Shown: positions 1-10,983, counted from the first letter of the stretch. The stretch: 64,000 nt of DNA from an uncultured Bacteroidales bacterium (GCA_949289215.1 CASENC010000049.1:1-64000); one strand, 5' to 3'. Notes: generated by a model from the sequence alone, not told the origin. Numbers and translations: made by a program.

Positions 1-67
1 GTCCGAGAAAATGTGTACCTTTGCTCATCGTTATTATAGTTTTGTGGTAGAAACAAAGGTAACGAAA

Positions 68-99
68 AGGGCAGACTTCCAAGCGAGGAAGCCTGCCCT
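68..99 (-). terminator. Rho-independent terminator of the glycosyltransferase unit
   Basis: A hairpin with arms AGGGCAG/CTGCCCT and CTTCC/GGAAG, one internal mismatch and a six-base loop lies just past the stop of the glycosyltransferase at 105. Read on the minus strand it is followed by TTTTCG. It also has a T-rich stretch on the plus-strand side, so it may work both ways. Confidence 0.6.
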
Positions 100-104
100 A
101 ATTT

Positions 105-841
105 TTATTGGACATAAAAAGTTTTACCGGACACCAATAATAATATTTCAAGTACCTTTATGCGGCACTGCAGTTTCCACTTCGAGCTTTTGGCAGTTAT
201 CGAGCCTTCACGCAGGTCATAGACCAGTGTAGTGGCGTTTACCACAGCTATGGTTTGTGCCACTGTCGCAATCTTGAACGACCAAGGGTCGTCTTCGTGC
301 ACGATGCCGGGTTCAAAGTATAAATTGTGCCGCTTGACGAAATCGGTTTTTATCAGTTTGTTCCACGCCATCACATACCATTCTCGCGGTAGAATGTTTT
401 CATTATTTCCTTGTTGCCTTTTACTGCGCCCGATGGCAGTTCAAGGCGCGGCGGCCGTCGGTTATTCCCTATCAAGGTATAATTGCCTATGGCAAAGTCG
501 GCATCGTATTTCATTGCTTGGGCGGCAAGCAGCTCGATGGCATTGTCGGTTATATAATCGTCGCTGTCAAGGAAATACAGGTAGTCGCCCGATGCGGCAT
601 TGATACCGGTGTTGCGTGAACACGACAATCCCTGGTTTTGGGTGTGGGTGATTATTTCAACGGCATTTTTCCGTGGATGGTTTTCAAGCAAGCGGCGAGC
701 GATATCCATTGATTTGTCGGGTGAACAATCATCGATAAGCAATATCTCGATGTCGCCGTATGATTGATTTAACACCGATGTGAGACATCGCTTGATGTAA
801 GGCTCGACATTGTAAACAGGTATTATTATGGAAACTTTCAT
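105..841 (-). pseudogene. GT2 family glycosyltransferase, interrupted by a frameshift
   Basis: This is a family 2 (GT-A fold) glycosyltransferase that would add a sugar from a nucleotide-sugar donor to a surface glycan. The first frame (841 to 371) opens with the typical SIIIPVYNVEPYI and carries the DSDD metal-binding motif, then stops after FYRENGM. The second frame (from about 380 to 105) reads WYVMAWNKL and HEDD, the usual continuation of this family including the ED acid/base motif. Losing one base near 381 explains the break: restoring it joins REN to WYVMAWNKL. The intact protein would be about 245 residues. It lies 27 bp downstream of another glycosyltransferase on the same strand and is probably cotranscribed with it. 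The break could be a true mutation or a sequence error; the intact conserved residues in both halves suggest it is recent. Confidence 0.8.
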
Positions 842-868
842 GAGAAAAATAGTATTAGTATCAATGTA

Positions 869-2029
869 TTATTTTATCCCGTGTGGGGTGTGGATGAATG
901 AGCGGTTGGCGTTGCGCAGCTTGAAGATGTTGGCTGTGAAGAGTAGGAAGAGCCAAGGCAACTTCACAAGGGCTTTTGCAAGCCGTGCGGTGTATAGCTT
1001 GCGAGGAGTGGCAAGCAGCATTGCAAGCAATGTGGCTGCTAATATTGCCCACCATTTGATTGCTGCGGCAAGGTTGAAGAATGAGATTGTGATTGCGACG
1101 ATTAAGCACAGGCCTATCAGCATAAGCCGTGGAATAAGCATATTTTGGAATACCTTGTTGCAGAAATCAATGTTGCCCTTGAATAATTGTGGGAAGAAAT
1201 CAAGGGCGAATGTCAGGAAATAGTGCCATTGTGCCGACAGCCACCTACGACGTTGGTTTGAGAAGTTCCCGGAAGATTGTACTTTTTCGTCAAGCACGAT
1301 TGTATTTTGCAGGTATGCTATATGTATGTGATGGTAGGTGAGCGATAGTTCGAGTGCCCGGTCAAAACCGCCTACTGCGTTTATGCTGCCCAGGAGATTT
1401 TCAAGCAACTTGTAGGTAAATGCCATCCCCGAGCCTATGAGGGCTGCCGAGAGGCCTGCTGCGGCGTGCCCTTTGCGGAATATCGAATTGTTGATTTCCT
1501 CGCTCAGTGCATCGAGCGTGGCAATGTCGGTGTTCATGTTCTTTGCGGTGCGGTGTGCCTGCACGGCATGGTATCCGGCATCGAATGATGCATTTATTTC
1601 GGTCAGGAATGATGGTTTTACCACATTGTCGGCATCAAGGATTATTGCCACGTCATATCGGTCGCCTATTTCTGCCATCGCTTTGTTCAGGGCTTTTACC
1701 TTGGTGCTTTTGTCGAAGTTTACTACTATGAGGCGCAGCGGCAACTGCGACAGCCGGCGGTTGGTATCGTCGGTCATGCTGTCGGAGATTACCACTACGT
1801 CAAACAGGTCTCGTGGATACCGTTGTGCAATTGCCGAGCGTGCACATTCCATTATAACGCTGTCTTCCCGGTATGCAGGAATCAGTATGGCCATGCGTCG
1901 CCGCGACTTTCCCGGGCTTTTCCGGTCCGGGACTTTCAGCAGCGACAGTGTCGCAAACAGCAACAGATAAAGCACGTTGGCGGCAAAAAACGCAAAAAAT
2001 ATGTAGTCGATGACAGTCAAAGCAATCAT
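869..2029 (-). CDS. Membrane-bound GT2 processive-type glycosyltransferase
   Basis: This 386-residue inner-membrane protein has one N-terminal membrane helix (residues about 5-30), a cytoplasmic GT2 domain and three or so C-terminal membrane helices. The GT-A signatures are visible: ILIPAYRED, the UDP-binding SDS, the metal-binding ILDADN, and QRRRW, the Q-x-x-R-W motif of cellulose- and hyaluronan-synthase-like enzymes. It is shorter than cellulose synthase and lacks a PilZ domain. The polymer it makes cannot be told from the sequence. It is the first gene of a two-gene minus-strand unit with the broken GT2 gene, and is preceded by a good Bacteroidetes promoter at 2080-2110. Confidence 0.85.
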   Translation of the reverse strand: MIALTVIDYIFFAFFAANVLYLLLFATLSLLKVPDRKSPGKSRRRMAILIPAYREDSVIMECARSAIAQRYPRDLFDVVVISDSMTDDTNRRLSQLPLRLIVVNFDKSTKVKALNKAMAEIGDRYDVAIILDADNVVKPSFLTEINASFDAGYHAVQAHRTAKNMNTDIATLDALSEEINNSIFRKGHAAAGLSAALIGSGMAFTYKLLENLLGSINAVGGFDRALELSLTYHHIHIAYLQNTIVLDEKVQSSGNFSNQRRRWLSAQWHYFLTFALDFFPQLFKGNIDFCNKVFQNMLIPRLMLIGLCLIVAITISFFNLAAAIKWWAILAATLLAMLLATPRKLYTARLAKALVKLPWLFLLFTANIFKLRNANRSFIHTPHGIK

Positions 2030-2079
2030 TTGCAGAAATTTGATTTAGGTATAACTTCTTTAGTAGGATTCTTACGATG

Positions 2080-2110
2080 CAAAGATAGTGCAAGGCGGTG
2101 GCAAAACAAA
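2080..2110 (-). promoter_or_regulatory. Bacteroidetes-type promoter of the glycosyltransferase unit
   Basis: On the minus strand TTTG, 19 bases, then TATCTTTG matches the Bacteroidetes -33/-7 consensus (TTTG-N19/20-TAnnTTTG). The start codon at 2029 follows after about 45 bases of leader. The element belongs to the same repeat-like sequence family (CAAAGRTAGTGCAAGGCG) as the duplicated promoter upstream of ychF. Confidence 0.65.
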
Positions 2111-2283
2111 ACGTGCTATTAATATTCAACCGAAGAGATGAATACACGAATTGTTCCCATTTCATAGAAAGCACGCTTGATGGGATTGTCGATGGCGGAA
2201 ATAATAGTTAAATGTGTGTAGGATAATCTTGTAGTTCAAATTGTTTGGCTAATGTTTTAAAATCCATGGTGCAAAAATGAAAA

Positions 2284-3261
2284 TCAGTTGAAAATGACGG
2301 TGCAGGAGATATAGGCTATGTATATGGCTACGAAAATTATGCCTTCGTGGCGGTCGATGGCGTGCCGCTTGAAAGTGAAGGCGCACACAAAGGTCAGCAC
2401 GGCGGCAAGTATCATTACGCCGAAGTCGATGATATTGATATCTTCAAGCACCAACGGGCGGATAAGGCCGCTGATGCCGAGTATGCCGAGTATGTTGAAT
2501 ATGTTAGAGCCAAGCACGTTGCCGAGTGCGAGTTGTGGCGCTTTTTTTGCAGCTGCGATTATGCAGGTGACAAGTTCGGGCAACGAAGTGCCAACGGCGA
2601 CAATCGTAAGCGACACCACCTTGTCGCTTATGCCCCATTGCCGAGCAAGGGCAACGGTGTTGTCGAGAAACAGGTTACCGCCATAAAGCAGTGCGGCAAG
2701 CGACACTGCTGCCACGGTCCATAGCAGTAATGCCGGTCGGCCCGAGAGCCGCGAGGTTGCGTTTTCCTCGTTTTCATGGCGCGATTTTTCCTCTTTGCGG
2801 GAATGTAGTGTGGCAATAGCCATATATCCGGCAAAGATTAACAGGAATACAAAAGCGTCCAGGCGGCCTATCTCGTTTTGGGTGATGCGCGGGAACAGAG
2901 TGTCGGAACATAGCAACAGCAGCAGTATCGACACCAATATGCCGAAAGGAATGTCGCGTGCCATGTTTTGCCGTGTCACAGAAAAGGGGGTGATAATCGT
3001 TGTCAGGCCAAGTATGAGCAAAATGTTGCAGATGTTTGATCCCACCACATTGCCCACGGCCATGTCGCCCATGCCTTGTAAGGCCGACGATACCGATACA
3101 TACAATTCGGGCAGAGATGTGCCTATGCCCACCACGGCAATGCCGATGATGAAATCCGACACCTTGGCACGCCTTGCGATGGCGATGGCCGAATCAACAA
3201 GGAAATTGGCTCCTGCAAGCAGCAGGGCAAGACCTGATATTAACAGCAGAACAGTTATCAT
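2284..3261 (-). CDS. Calcium/sodium antiporter (CaCA family, YrbG-like)
   Basis: This 325-residue inner-membrane exchanger of the Ca2+:cation antiporter superfamily expels Ca2+ in exchange for Na+. The protein has the inverted two-fold repeat of the family. Each half carries an alpha-repeat with GTSLPEL (GIGTSLPELYVSV and AVGTSLPELVTCI) and a paired GN-V/L-GSN motif (GNVVGSNICNI, GNVLGSNIFNI) that forms the ion sites. About ten membrane segments surround a short charged cytoplasmic loop (KEEKSRHENEENA) in the middle. It lies 14 bp after the LolC/E-like permease gene and is probably the last gene of a three-gene minus-strand operon. Confidence 0.93.
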   Translation of the reverse strand: MITVLLLISGLALLLAGANFLVDSAIAIARRAKVSDFIIGIAVVGIGTSLPELYVSVSSALQGMGDMAVGNVVGSNICNILLILGLTTIITPFSVTRQNMARDIPFGILVSILLLLLCSDTLFPRITQNEIGRLDAFVFLLIFAGYMAIATLHSRKEEKSRHENEENATSRLSGRPALLLWTVAAVSLAALLYGGNLFLDNTVALARQWGISDKVVSLTIVAVGTSLPELVTCIIAAAKKAPQLALGNVLGSNIFNILGILGISGLIRPLVLEDINIIDFGVMILAAVLTFVCAFTFKRHAIDRHEGIIFVAIYIAYISCTVIFN

Positions 3262-3275
3262 GACGGTAAATGGTT

Positions 3276-4529
3276 TTATTCAAAATTAATGGACCGAGAC
3301 GGTTTTATCGATGATATTGCCAATGAAGGTATTATCAATGTGAGATATGACACTATGATTATGGCGATGTTGAGCAGTATAATAGTCAACCAGTCGATTT
3401 CTACGGGAACATATGGTATGTAATAGGATTCTGCGTCGAGCTTGACGATATGGAAGTGCTGTTGCAGTAAAGCCAGCCCGAGGCTGACGGCATTGCCTAT
3501 CACCAAAGCCTTGAATATTAGCTTCTGCGTGAGGTAGATGAAGATGCGCCGTATCGAGCTGTTGCAGGCTCCGAGTGTTTTGAGCAGCCCTATCATGTTG
3601 ATGCGCTCAAGTACTATCATCAGCAGTGCCGATATGAGAGTGAATGCCGATACGATGGCCATCAGTATGATAATGATTACGACGTTCATGTCGAGCAGGC
3701 CCAACCATGAGAAGTATGCCACATTGTTGCCATGCGTCTCGGTGACGTTGTATAGCGGGCGGCCATGATTGTCGGTGCGGTCGTTGTATAGGGTTGAAAA
3801 TATCGAATATGCTTCATCTTCAATCCAGTCGGTGCGCTTTATGTTTATACCCACATAGCTTCCCGTGTGACTGTTCCACCCGTTGACGTTTTGTACAGCT
3901 TTAAGGTTGCCGATGGCGAATGCTTGGTCATATTCTTCAAAGTCGGTCGAGAAAATTCCCACCACAGTCATGCGCCTCACCTTGATTTTATCGTCGATGA
4001 AATAGGTGTATATGCGGTCGCCCACGTGCAATTGCAGTTGCGAGGCCATGAGACGGGAAATGATTACTTCCCATATATTTGCGTCATCGCCCATGGCAGG
4101 CAATCGGCCTTCGGTAAGGCAATCGGCAAGGTATTGCCAGTCGTAGCCGGGGCCGCAGCCTTTGTATATCACGCCTTTAAAGTCGTCGGCAGTCTTGAAT
4201 ATTGCCGGTTTCTCGGCAATCAGGCTCATGTTTGCGATAGAATCGTTAACCGGCAGGCTTTCCAACAGAGGGATGATGTTTCGCTCGTCAACGCAATTAT
4301 AATCGGTATCGAGCGAATAGCCCGAATTGCCAATCTTTACGTGCGAGTCGATGTTATAGATTTTGTCGGAAATCTCCTGTTTGAAACCGGTTACGATGGT
4401 GATTGCCAAAATCATGATGACGATGGCAAGCACCATGCCGATAACGGCAACGGTGAGGCTCGGTGATGAAGTGCGTTCCTGCCCTTCGCTCAACTTGAGC
4501 CGCCGTGCTATCATCAGCTCATACTTCAT
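3276..4529 (-). CDS. LolC/LolE-like ABC transporter permease
   Basis: This 417-residue inner-membrane protein is related to the permease subunits of the LolCDE lipoprotein-releasing complex, which lifts lipoproteins from the inner membrane to the periplasmic carrier. It shows the family layout: one N-terminal helix (residues 26-50, VIGMVLAIVIMILAITIV), a large periplasmic MacB-type domain (about 50-270) and three C-terminal helices of an FtsX domain (about 275-400). The start ATG overlaps the stop of the aminotransferase gene by four bases (ATGA), so the two are translationally coupled. The ATPase partner LolD is not in the window. A general MacB-like exporter role is the alternative. Confidence 0.85.
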   Translation of the reverse strand: MKYELMIARRLKLSEGQERTSSPSLTVAVIGMVLAIVIMILAITIVTGFKQEISDKIYNIDSHVKIGNSGYSLDTDYNCVDERNIIPLLESLPVNDSIANMSLIAEKPAIFKTADDFKGVIYKGCGPGYDWQYLADCLTEGRLPAMGDDANIWEVIISRLMASQLQLHVGDRIYTYFIDDKIKVRRMTVVGIFSTDFEEYDQAFAIGNLKAVQNVNGWNSHTGSYVGINIKRTDWIEDEAYSIFSTLYNDRTDNHGRPLYNVTETHGNNVAYFSWLGLLDMNVVIIIILMAIVSAFTLISALLMIVLERINMIGLLKTLGACNSSIRRIFIYLTQKLIFKALVIGNAVSLGLALLQQHFHIVKLDAESYYIPYVPVEIDWLTIILLNIAIIIVSYLTLIIPSLAISSIKPSRSINFE

Positions 4530-5725
4530 ATTGTTTTGCCTGGATATGCCGCGAGAGCTTTTTCAAGAATAAACATTGCGTCGGCAAGGTCTTCTTTTTT
4601 TAAGACGTATGCCAGGCGTACTTCGTTGCGTCCCAACCCCGGTGTGGTATAGAAGCCTGAAGCCGGTGCCATGAACACGGTGCGACCTTCATATTCAAAG
4701 TCGCGCAGGCACCATTGGCAAAAGAGGTCGGCATCATCGACGGGCAGTTTTGCCACCGTGTAGAATGCCCCCATCGGAATAGGCGTGTAGCAGCCCGGTA
4801 TCTTGTTGATGCTATCTACGAGAAATTTGCGCCGCTCCACATATTCGTTATATATTCCGAGCATATATTCGGGTGAAGTGCTTATCGATGCTTCGGCCAC
4901 TATTTGCCCAAGCAATGGAGGACTCAGGCGGGCCTGGCAGAACTTGATGACATTCTTCTTAAGTTCCTCGTGCTTGGTGACAAGCGCCCCCACGCGAATT
5001 CCGCACTCGCTGTAGCGTTTCGAGAATGAATCGACGAGGACTACTTGATTTTCAATCCCCGAAAGGTGGAATGCCGATATGTAAGGTGCGCCGGTATAGC
5101 AAAATTCACGGTACACTTCATCGGAGAAAAGGAACAGGTTGTATTTTTTCACAATGTCGCGCAACTGTTCCATTTCACGTTGTGTGTAAAGGTAACCGGT
5201 AGGGTTGTTGGGATTGCATATAAGTATCCCCTTTGTGCGCTCGGTGATAAGTTCCTCGAATTTGCTTATGGGAGGAAGCGAGAAGCCGGTTTCGATTGAC
5301 GACGGAACAGTTTTGATAACGGCGCCTGCCGAGATGGCGAAAGCCATATAGTTGGCGTAGGCCGGTTCGGGAACAATGATTTCATCGCCCGGGTCGAGGC
5401 AGGCCATGAATGCGAACAATACAGCCTCCGAGCCGCCCGATGTTATGATTATATCGTTTACATCGACGTTGATGTTGAACCTCTTATAATAAGTCACCAG
5501 TTTTTCACGCAATGAATATAACCCTTCCGACGGGCTGTATTCAAGCACCTTGCGGTCGATGTGCTTTAATGCTTCGAGCGCATTGGGCGGAGTGGGCAGG
5601 TCGGGCTGTCCTATGTTGAGGTGGTAAACCTTTATGCCCCGAGCCTTTGCCGCATTGGCAAGCGGCACCAGTTTGCGTATAGGTGATGCGGGCATTACTG
5701 TGCCGCGAAGAGAAATGTCTGGCAT
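4526..5725 (-). CDS. Class I/II PLP-dependent aminotransferase (aspartate-aminotransferase-like)
   Basis: A 399-residue cytoplasmic fold-type I aminotransferase of the AspC/AAT-I family. Diagnostic features are the N-terminal NIGQPDLPTP, the substrate-binding NPNNPTGY loop, the cofactor-binding SDEVYREF, and the PLP-binding lysine in DSFSKRYSECGIRVG followed by the phosphate-binding arginine. The C-terminal APASGFY and NEVRLAY agree with this group. The amino donor and acceptor cannot be fixed from sequence; aspartate or another common amino acid with 2-oxoglutarate is likely. It is the first gene of an operon with the LolC/E-like permease (4-bp overlap) and the Ca2+/Na+ antiporter. A TAATTTTG -7 element sits upstream at 5754-5761 on the minus strand. 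Confidence 0.9.
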   Translation of the reverse strand: MPDISLRGTVMPASPIRKLVPLANAAKARGIKVYHLNIGQPDLPTPPNALEALKHIDRKVLEYSPSEGLYSLREKLVTYYKRFNINVDVNDIIITSGGSEAVLFAFMACLDPGDEIIVPEPAYANYMAFAISAGAVIKTVPSSIETGFSLPPISKFEELITERTKGILICNPNNPTGYLYTQREMEQLRDIVKKYNLFLFSDEVYREFCYTGAPYISAFHLSGIENQVVLVDSFSKRYSECGIRVGALVTKHEELKKNVIKFCQARLSPPLLGQIVAEASISTSPEYMLGIYNEYVERRKFLVDSINKIPGCYTPIPMGAFYTVAKLPVDDADLFCQWCLRDFEYEGRTVFMAPASGFYTTPGLGRNEVRLAYVLKKEDLADAMFILEKALAAYPGKTI

Positions 5726-7324
<1,599 letters not shown>

Positions 7325-7343
7325 ACCACGAAATCATGTAAAA

Positions 7344-7399
7344 ATGCGCCCCACGATGTGGCGGCTTGAAAGCCATGCACACACATCGTGGGGGCGCAT
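7344..7399. terminator. Bidirectional terminator between eno and prs
   Basis: A 17-bp stem (ATGCGCCCCACGATGTG with its complement, one bulged G) brackets a smaller inner hairpin GGCTT-GA-AAGCC. It separates the convergent eno and prs genes and can act for both, although neither side has a long T tract. Confidence 0.65.
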
Positions 7400-7423
7400 A
7401 TCTTGTGTTGCTTGATATGTTTC

Positions 7424-8362
7424 TTATAATAGGTATTGCGAGCTGATCGAGCGGTTTTCGTGTACACGCTGTATGGTGTCGGCAAACAGCCCGGCAATGC
7501 TTAATATGGTCACCTTGGGGCAATCCTTGTGGAAAGGTATGCTGTCGGAGAAAATCATCTCGGTCAGTGCGCTGTCCATTACTCGTTGCGAGGCCGGATC
7601 GCTCATGATTGCGTGCGAGGCGAGAGCCCTTACCGAACGAGCCCCGTTTTCTTTCATCAGGTTGGCTGCACGGCAAATGGTGCCGGCGGTGTCAACCATG
7701 TCGTCAACGAGTATCACATCCTTGTCGCGCACGTCGCCTATTATGGTCATGTTTTCAACCACATTGGCTTTTATGCGTTGCTTGTGGCACAGCACCAATG
7801 GCACGTTGAAATATTTGGCATAGTTGTTGGCTCTTTTGGCTCCACCCACGTCGGGCGATGCAATCACCATGTTTTCGAGCTTGAGCGATTGAATGTAGGG
7901 GATGAAGCACGATGATGCATAAAGGTGATCGACAGGCACGTTGAAGAAGCCTTGTATTTGGTCGGCGTGCAAGTCCATCGTGATGAGGCGGTTGATGCCG
8001 GCGGTGCTGAGCAGGTCGGCAACGAGCTTCGATGCTATCGACACACGCGGCTTGTCCTTGCGGTCTTGGCGCGCCCAGCCGAAGTAGGGCACGACAGCAA
8101 TGATCGACTTAGCCGATGCGCGTTTGGCCGCATCAACCATCAGGAGCAATTCCATCAGGTTGTCGCTGTTGGGGAACGTCGATTGCACGAGATATACCTC
8201 GCAACCGCGAATCGACTCTTCAAACGACACTTCAAATTCGCCATCGGCAAAGTGCTGGATGTTCATTTTACCTAACTCAACGCCAAGGTTCCGGCAGATT
8301 TCCGTAGCAAGGTACATTGAATTGGTACCCGAGAAAATCTTGAATGGAGTTAAAGAATTCAT
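7424..8362 (-). CDS. prs: Ribose-phosphate pyrophosphokinase (PRPP synthetase)
   Basis: This cytoplasmic enzyme makes phosphoribosyl pyrophosphate from ribose 5-phosphate and ATP, feeding nucleotide, histidine and tryptophan synthesis. The 312-residue length is normal for a class I enzyme. Visible signatures are the N-terminal FSGTNSMYLA, the ATP-binding YFGWARQDRKDKPR flexible loop, DLHADQIQGFF (metal and ATP contacts) and the ribose-5-phosphate loop VDDMVDTAGTI. The gene faces enolase and is monocistronic; a minus-strand TAACTTTG -7 element is at 8399-8406. Confidence 0.97.
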   Translation of the reverse strand: MNSLTPFKIFSGTNSMYLATEICRNLGVELGKMNIQHFADGEFEVSFEESIRGCEVYLVQSTFPNSDNLMELLLMVDAAKRASAKSIIAVVPYFGWARQDRKDKPRVSIASKLVADLLSTAGINRLITMDLHADQIQGFFNVPVDHLYASSCFIPYIQSLKLENMVIASPDVGGAKRANNYAKYFNVPLVLCHKQRIKANVVENMTIIGDVRDKDVILVDDMVDTAGTICRAANLMKENGARSVRALASHAIMSDPASQRVMDSALTEMIFSDSIPFHKDCPKVTILSIAGLFADTIQRVHENRSISSQYLL

Positions 8363-8398
8363 ACGTTTTTATAATAAAGGGCTTGTGAAAAACTGGTG

Positions 8399-8406
8399 CA
8401 AAGTTA
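8399..8406 (-). promoter_or_regulatory. -7 element of the prs promoter
   Basis: TAACTTTG on the minus strand matches TAnnTTTG and lies about 37 bases upstream of the prs start. No good -33 TTTG is seen at the usual spacing, so the promoter may be weak or activator-dependent. Confidence 0.4.
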
Positions 8407-8413
8407 ATGTTAT

Positions 8414-10132
8414 TTAATCGTTTTTTTGCTTTTTTTCTTCAACTTTTTTCTCGGAGTCAACCGGCAGCAATTTCCATATAACGGCACCGTTGGCCGGTAT
8501 ATCGGTTGCAAACGGTTCGCCTATGGCAAAGCGGCAGTCGCGTTTGTGGCCGGCCAACAGTTCGCTGCACCGGTAGTCGCCTTGCTTTATTTTCAGGCAT
8601 GAGAATGCAAGGGGCGGCACGTCGAGGCGAATGTGGCACGGTGCATTGTCGAAGTTTACCGCGATAAGCAATACTTCTTCGCCATAAGTGCGCATATAAG
8701 CATATTGGCGATGTGGGTTGAGGTTGCCGTAGTTGACATACATCAGGTCGAAGAACAATCCGTCGCTCACTGCTTTCTCGCGGTTACATATCGACAGTAT
8801 GCGTGCATAGGTGTTGCGCAGCCTTATTTCAAATTGCGACAAGTGCTCCTCGTTGCACTTGCCATGGTTGTACCAGCGGCGCACGGTGGGGATGCTCCAG
8901 TAGTCGAATATGGTTGTGCGCCCGTCGCGTCCGCTGAAGCCTTCGGCATCGATGGCACGTTCGCCCAGTTCCTGCCCGGCATATATCATCATGGCACCGC
9001 GGTTGATGGTGGCGCATACCACGAGCGACGGTACCACGAGCGCGGCATTACCGGCATATTCCCATGATGCAAAACGTTGCTCGTCGTGATTTTCAAGGAA
9101 ATTGAGCATATGGTCGCTTATGCCGTCAACCGTCTGCCAGCAATTGGTGAGTGTTGCGGCCGAGACGTTATGGCACTGGATGTTGCGCAGCGTGTCGTAA
9201 AGTGTAACCTTGTCATACAGGTAGTCAAACTTGCCGTTATAGAGATAGTCGCGATATAATCCCACATCATAGATTTCGGCGATAAACAATATGTTGGGAT
9301 ATTTACCTTTTACTTGCGGTATCGCCCACTTCCAAAATTGTACGGGAACCATATGTACCATGTCGCAGCGGAAGGCATCTATACCTTTCGATGCCCAAAA
9401 GCGCAGGAAGTGCAGCATCTTGAACCATGTGTCGGGCACGGGGTCGAAGTGCTCGGTATGGTCACCGTAGTCACGCCCGTAATTTATCTTTATGGTCTCA
9501 TACCAGTCGTTTTTCGACGGGAATGCCGTGAAGCAATCGTTGCCTGTGGCTTTTGCCGGGAATTCGATATAGGTGTCTTTGCCTTCCCCAAGGAACACAT
9601 CGTTAGGTATAAATTGCTGGCGTGGGATATAATAGAAGTTGTTGTTGGGCGCAAAATGCTTGGTGCGGTCGTCATCGGCACCCAGGTCTTCTATGCCTGC
9701 GGGTTTCACGTCGCTGTGGTATTGGCGGGCCACATGGTTGGGCACAAAATCGATTACCACTTTCAGCCCGGCGTTATGGGTGCGTTTTACCAGTGCTTCA
9801 AACTCGGACATTCGGTTGGGCACGTCCACGGCAATGTCTGGGTCGATGTCGTAGTAATCCTTTATGGCATATGGCGAGCCTGCCTTGCCTTTTACTATAT
9901 ATGGGTTGTCGCGAGCGATGCCATACTGCGAGTAGTCGGTAGTGGTGGCATGTTCTATCACTCCGGTGTACCACACATGGGTAACACCCAGGGCGCGTAT
10001 CGAGTCGAGCACCCGGTTGCTGATGTCATTCATCTTGCCCACACCATTCTGCTCGATTGTTCCGTAATGCACGCACGACGAGCATTGGTTGGTGAACAGG
10101 CGTGGCAACAGTTGGTATATTACAGGCTTCAT
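8414..10132 (-). CDS. Cytoplasmic GH13 alpha-amylase family protein
   Basis: This 572-residue glycoside hydrolase of family 13 has no signal peptide, so it should act on alpha-glucans such as glycogen or imported malto-oligosaccharides inside the cell. The TIM-barrel motifs are clear: VVIDFVPNH (residues 125-133), the nucleophile D257 in DAFRCDM, the acid/base E286 in FIAEIYD, and D350 in FLENHDEQR. The C-terminal beta domain ends in a lysine/glutamate-rich tail (EKKVEEKKQKND). It follows the patatin-like gene by eight bases and is probably cotranscribed with it. Exact specificity (alpha-amylase or a related transferase) cannot be read from sequence. Confidence 0.9.
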   Translation of the reverse strand: MKPVIYQLLPRLFTNQCSSCVHYGTIEQNGVGKMNDISNRVLDSIRALGVTHVWYTGVIEHATTTDYSQYGIARDNPYIVKGKAGSPYAIKDYYDIDPDIAVDVPNRMSEFEALVKRTHNAGLKVVIDFVPNHVARQYHSDVKPAGIEDLGADDDRTKHFAPNNNFYYIPRQQFIPNDVFLGEGKDTYIEFPAKATGNDCFTAFPSKNDWYETIKINYGRDYGDHTEHFDPVPDTWFKMLHFLRFWASKGIDAFRCDMVHMVPVQFWKWAIPQVKGKYPNILFIAEIYDVGLYRDYLYNGKFDYLYDKVTLYDTLRNIQCHNVSAATLTNCWQTVDGISDHMLNFLENHDEQRFASWEYAGNAALVVPSLVVCATINRGAMMIYAGQELGERAIDAEGFSGRDGRTTIFDYWSIPTVRRWYNHGKCNEEHLSQFEIRLRNTYARILSICNREKAVSDGLFFDLMYVNYGNLNPHRQYAYMRTYGEEVLLIAVNFDNAPCHIRLDVPPLAFSCLKIKQGDYRCSELLAGHKRDCRFAIGEPFATDIPANGAVIWKLLPVDSEKKVEEKKQKND

Positions 10133-10140
10133 GATTTATA

Positions 10141-10947
10141 TTATACGTTGTTTTCGTTGTTGGTCAAATTTTTCACATAATTGTTGATGGCAGTCATCGC
10201 TTCATCATATCCCGATTTCATTATTTTATTTTTAGGCTTGATGTCAAAAACGTTCAATTCGCCGATGCCGCGTGTCTGTATCGTGATGTCGCACATTGCG
10301 ATGTCTTCCCTGGCATTGCTGCGCGACATTATGTCGTAAGAACGCGAAGCTATTTCAATCAGCGAGTTCCGGTATTTCGTTCCCGGCATCGGACTTACGT
10401 TCACTCCCACCAGCACGTCGCATTTGTCACGCACCGACCATGCGGGGAGGTTGCGCATCACGCCGCCATCTACATATGTTACACCGTTGATTTTCACCGG
10501 CTGGAACACTATGGGTATGCTGCACGATGCAGTCACGCAGTCGCCTATCGGCCCCTCTTCAAATGCCACAGGGCGGCAATTGTCGAAATCGGTGGCGCAC
10601 ACGATTGCTCTCATTGGCAATTCCTCGATGCGTGTTGCGGCGATGCGTTTCTTCAAGAACTCTTTTAATTTCGTGAGTTTCAGGAACCCGTTCTTGGGCA
10701 TGGCAATTTCGGTGAGGTCTCCCATCGACATTTCACCGAAGGCTTTGGCGATGTCGGCGGCTTTCATGCCCGATGCGTAAAGCACCGCGACAATGCTCCC
10801 GGCACTGACACCTGCAATTGCGCAAGGCACTATGCCGAGTTCTTCCATAGCCATCAGCACGCCCACATGGGCAAAACCGCGTGCGCCTCCGCCGCTTAAG
10901 GCAAGGCCCACACGCTTGTTCTCAAACATCTTTGCCACGTTGTCCAT
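10141..10947 (-). CDS. Patatin-like phospholipase family protein (RssA-like)
   Basis: A roughly 268-residue serine lipid acyl hydrolase of the patatin/RssA type. It shows the oxyanion loop SGGGARGFAH, the nucleophile elbow GVSAGS (G-x-S-x-G) and the catalytic aspartate in YVDGGVMRNLP, so a Ser-Asp dyad is complete. There is no signal peptide. I choose the ATG at 10947 (MDNVAK); an ATG seven codons further upstream would lie on the likely transcription start, because a TAAATTTG -7 element is at 10976-10983. It precedes the GH13 amylase by eight bases. The substrate is unknown; family members release fatty acids from membrane phospholipids. Confidence 0.88.
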   Translation of the reverse strand: MDNVAKMFENKRVGLALSGGGARGFAHVGVLMAMEELGIVPCAIAGVSAGSIVAVLYASGMKAADIAKAFGEMSMGDLTEIAMPKNGFLKLTKLKEFLKKRIAATRIEELPMRAIVCATDFDNCRPVAFEEGPIGDCVTASCSIPIVFQPVKINGVTYVDGGVMRNLPAWSVRDKCDVLVGVNVSPMPGTKYRNSLIEIASRSYDIMSRSNAREDIAMCDITIQTRGIGELNVFDIKPKNKIMKSGYDEAMTAINNYVKNLTNNENNV

Positions 10948-10975
10948 ACACAAAGTTGTGAAAAACACGATTGCA

Positions 10976-10983
10976 CAAATTTA
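10976..10983 (-). promoter_or_regulatory. -7 element upstream of the patatin-like gene
   Basis: TAAATTTG on the minus strand matches the Bacteroidetes -7 consensus. Transcription would start near 10969, which supports translation from ATG 10947 rather than from the ATG at 10968. Confidence 0.45.
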
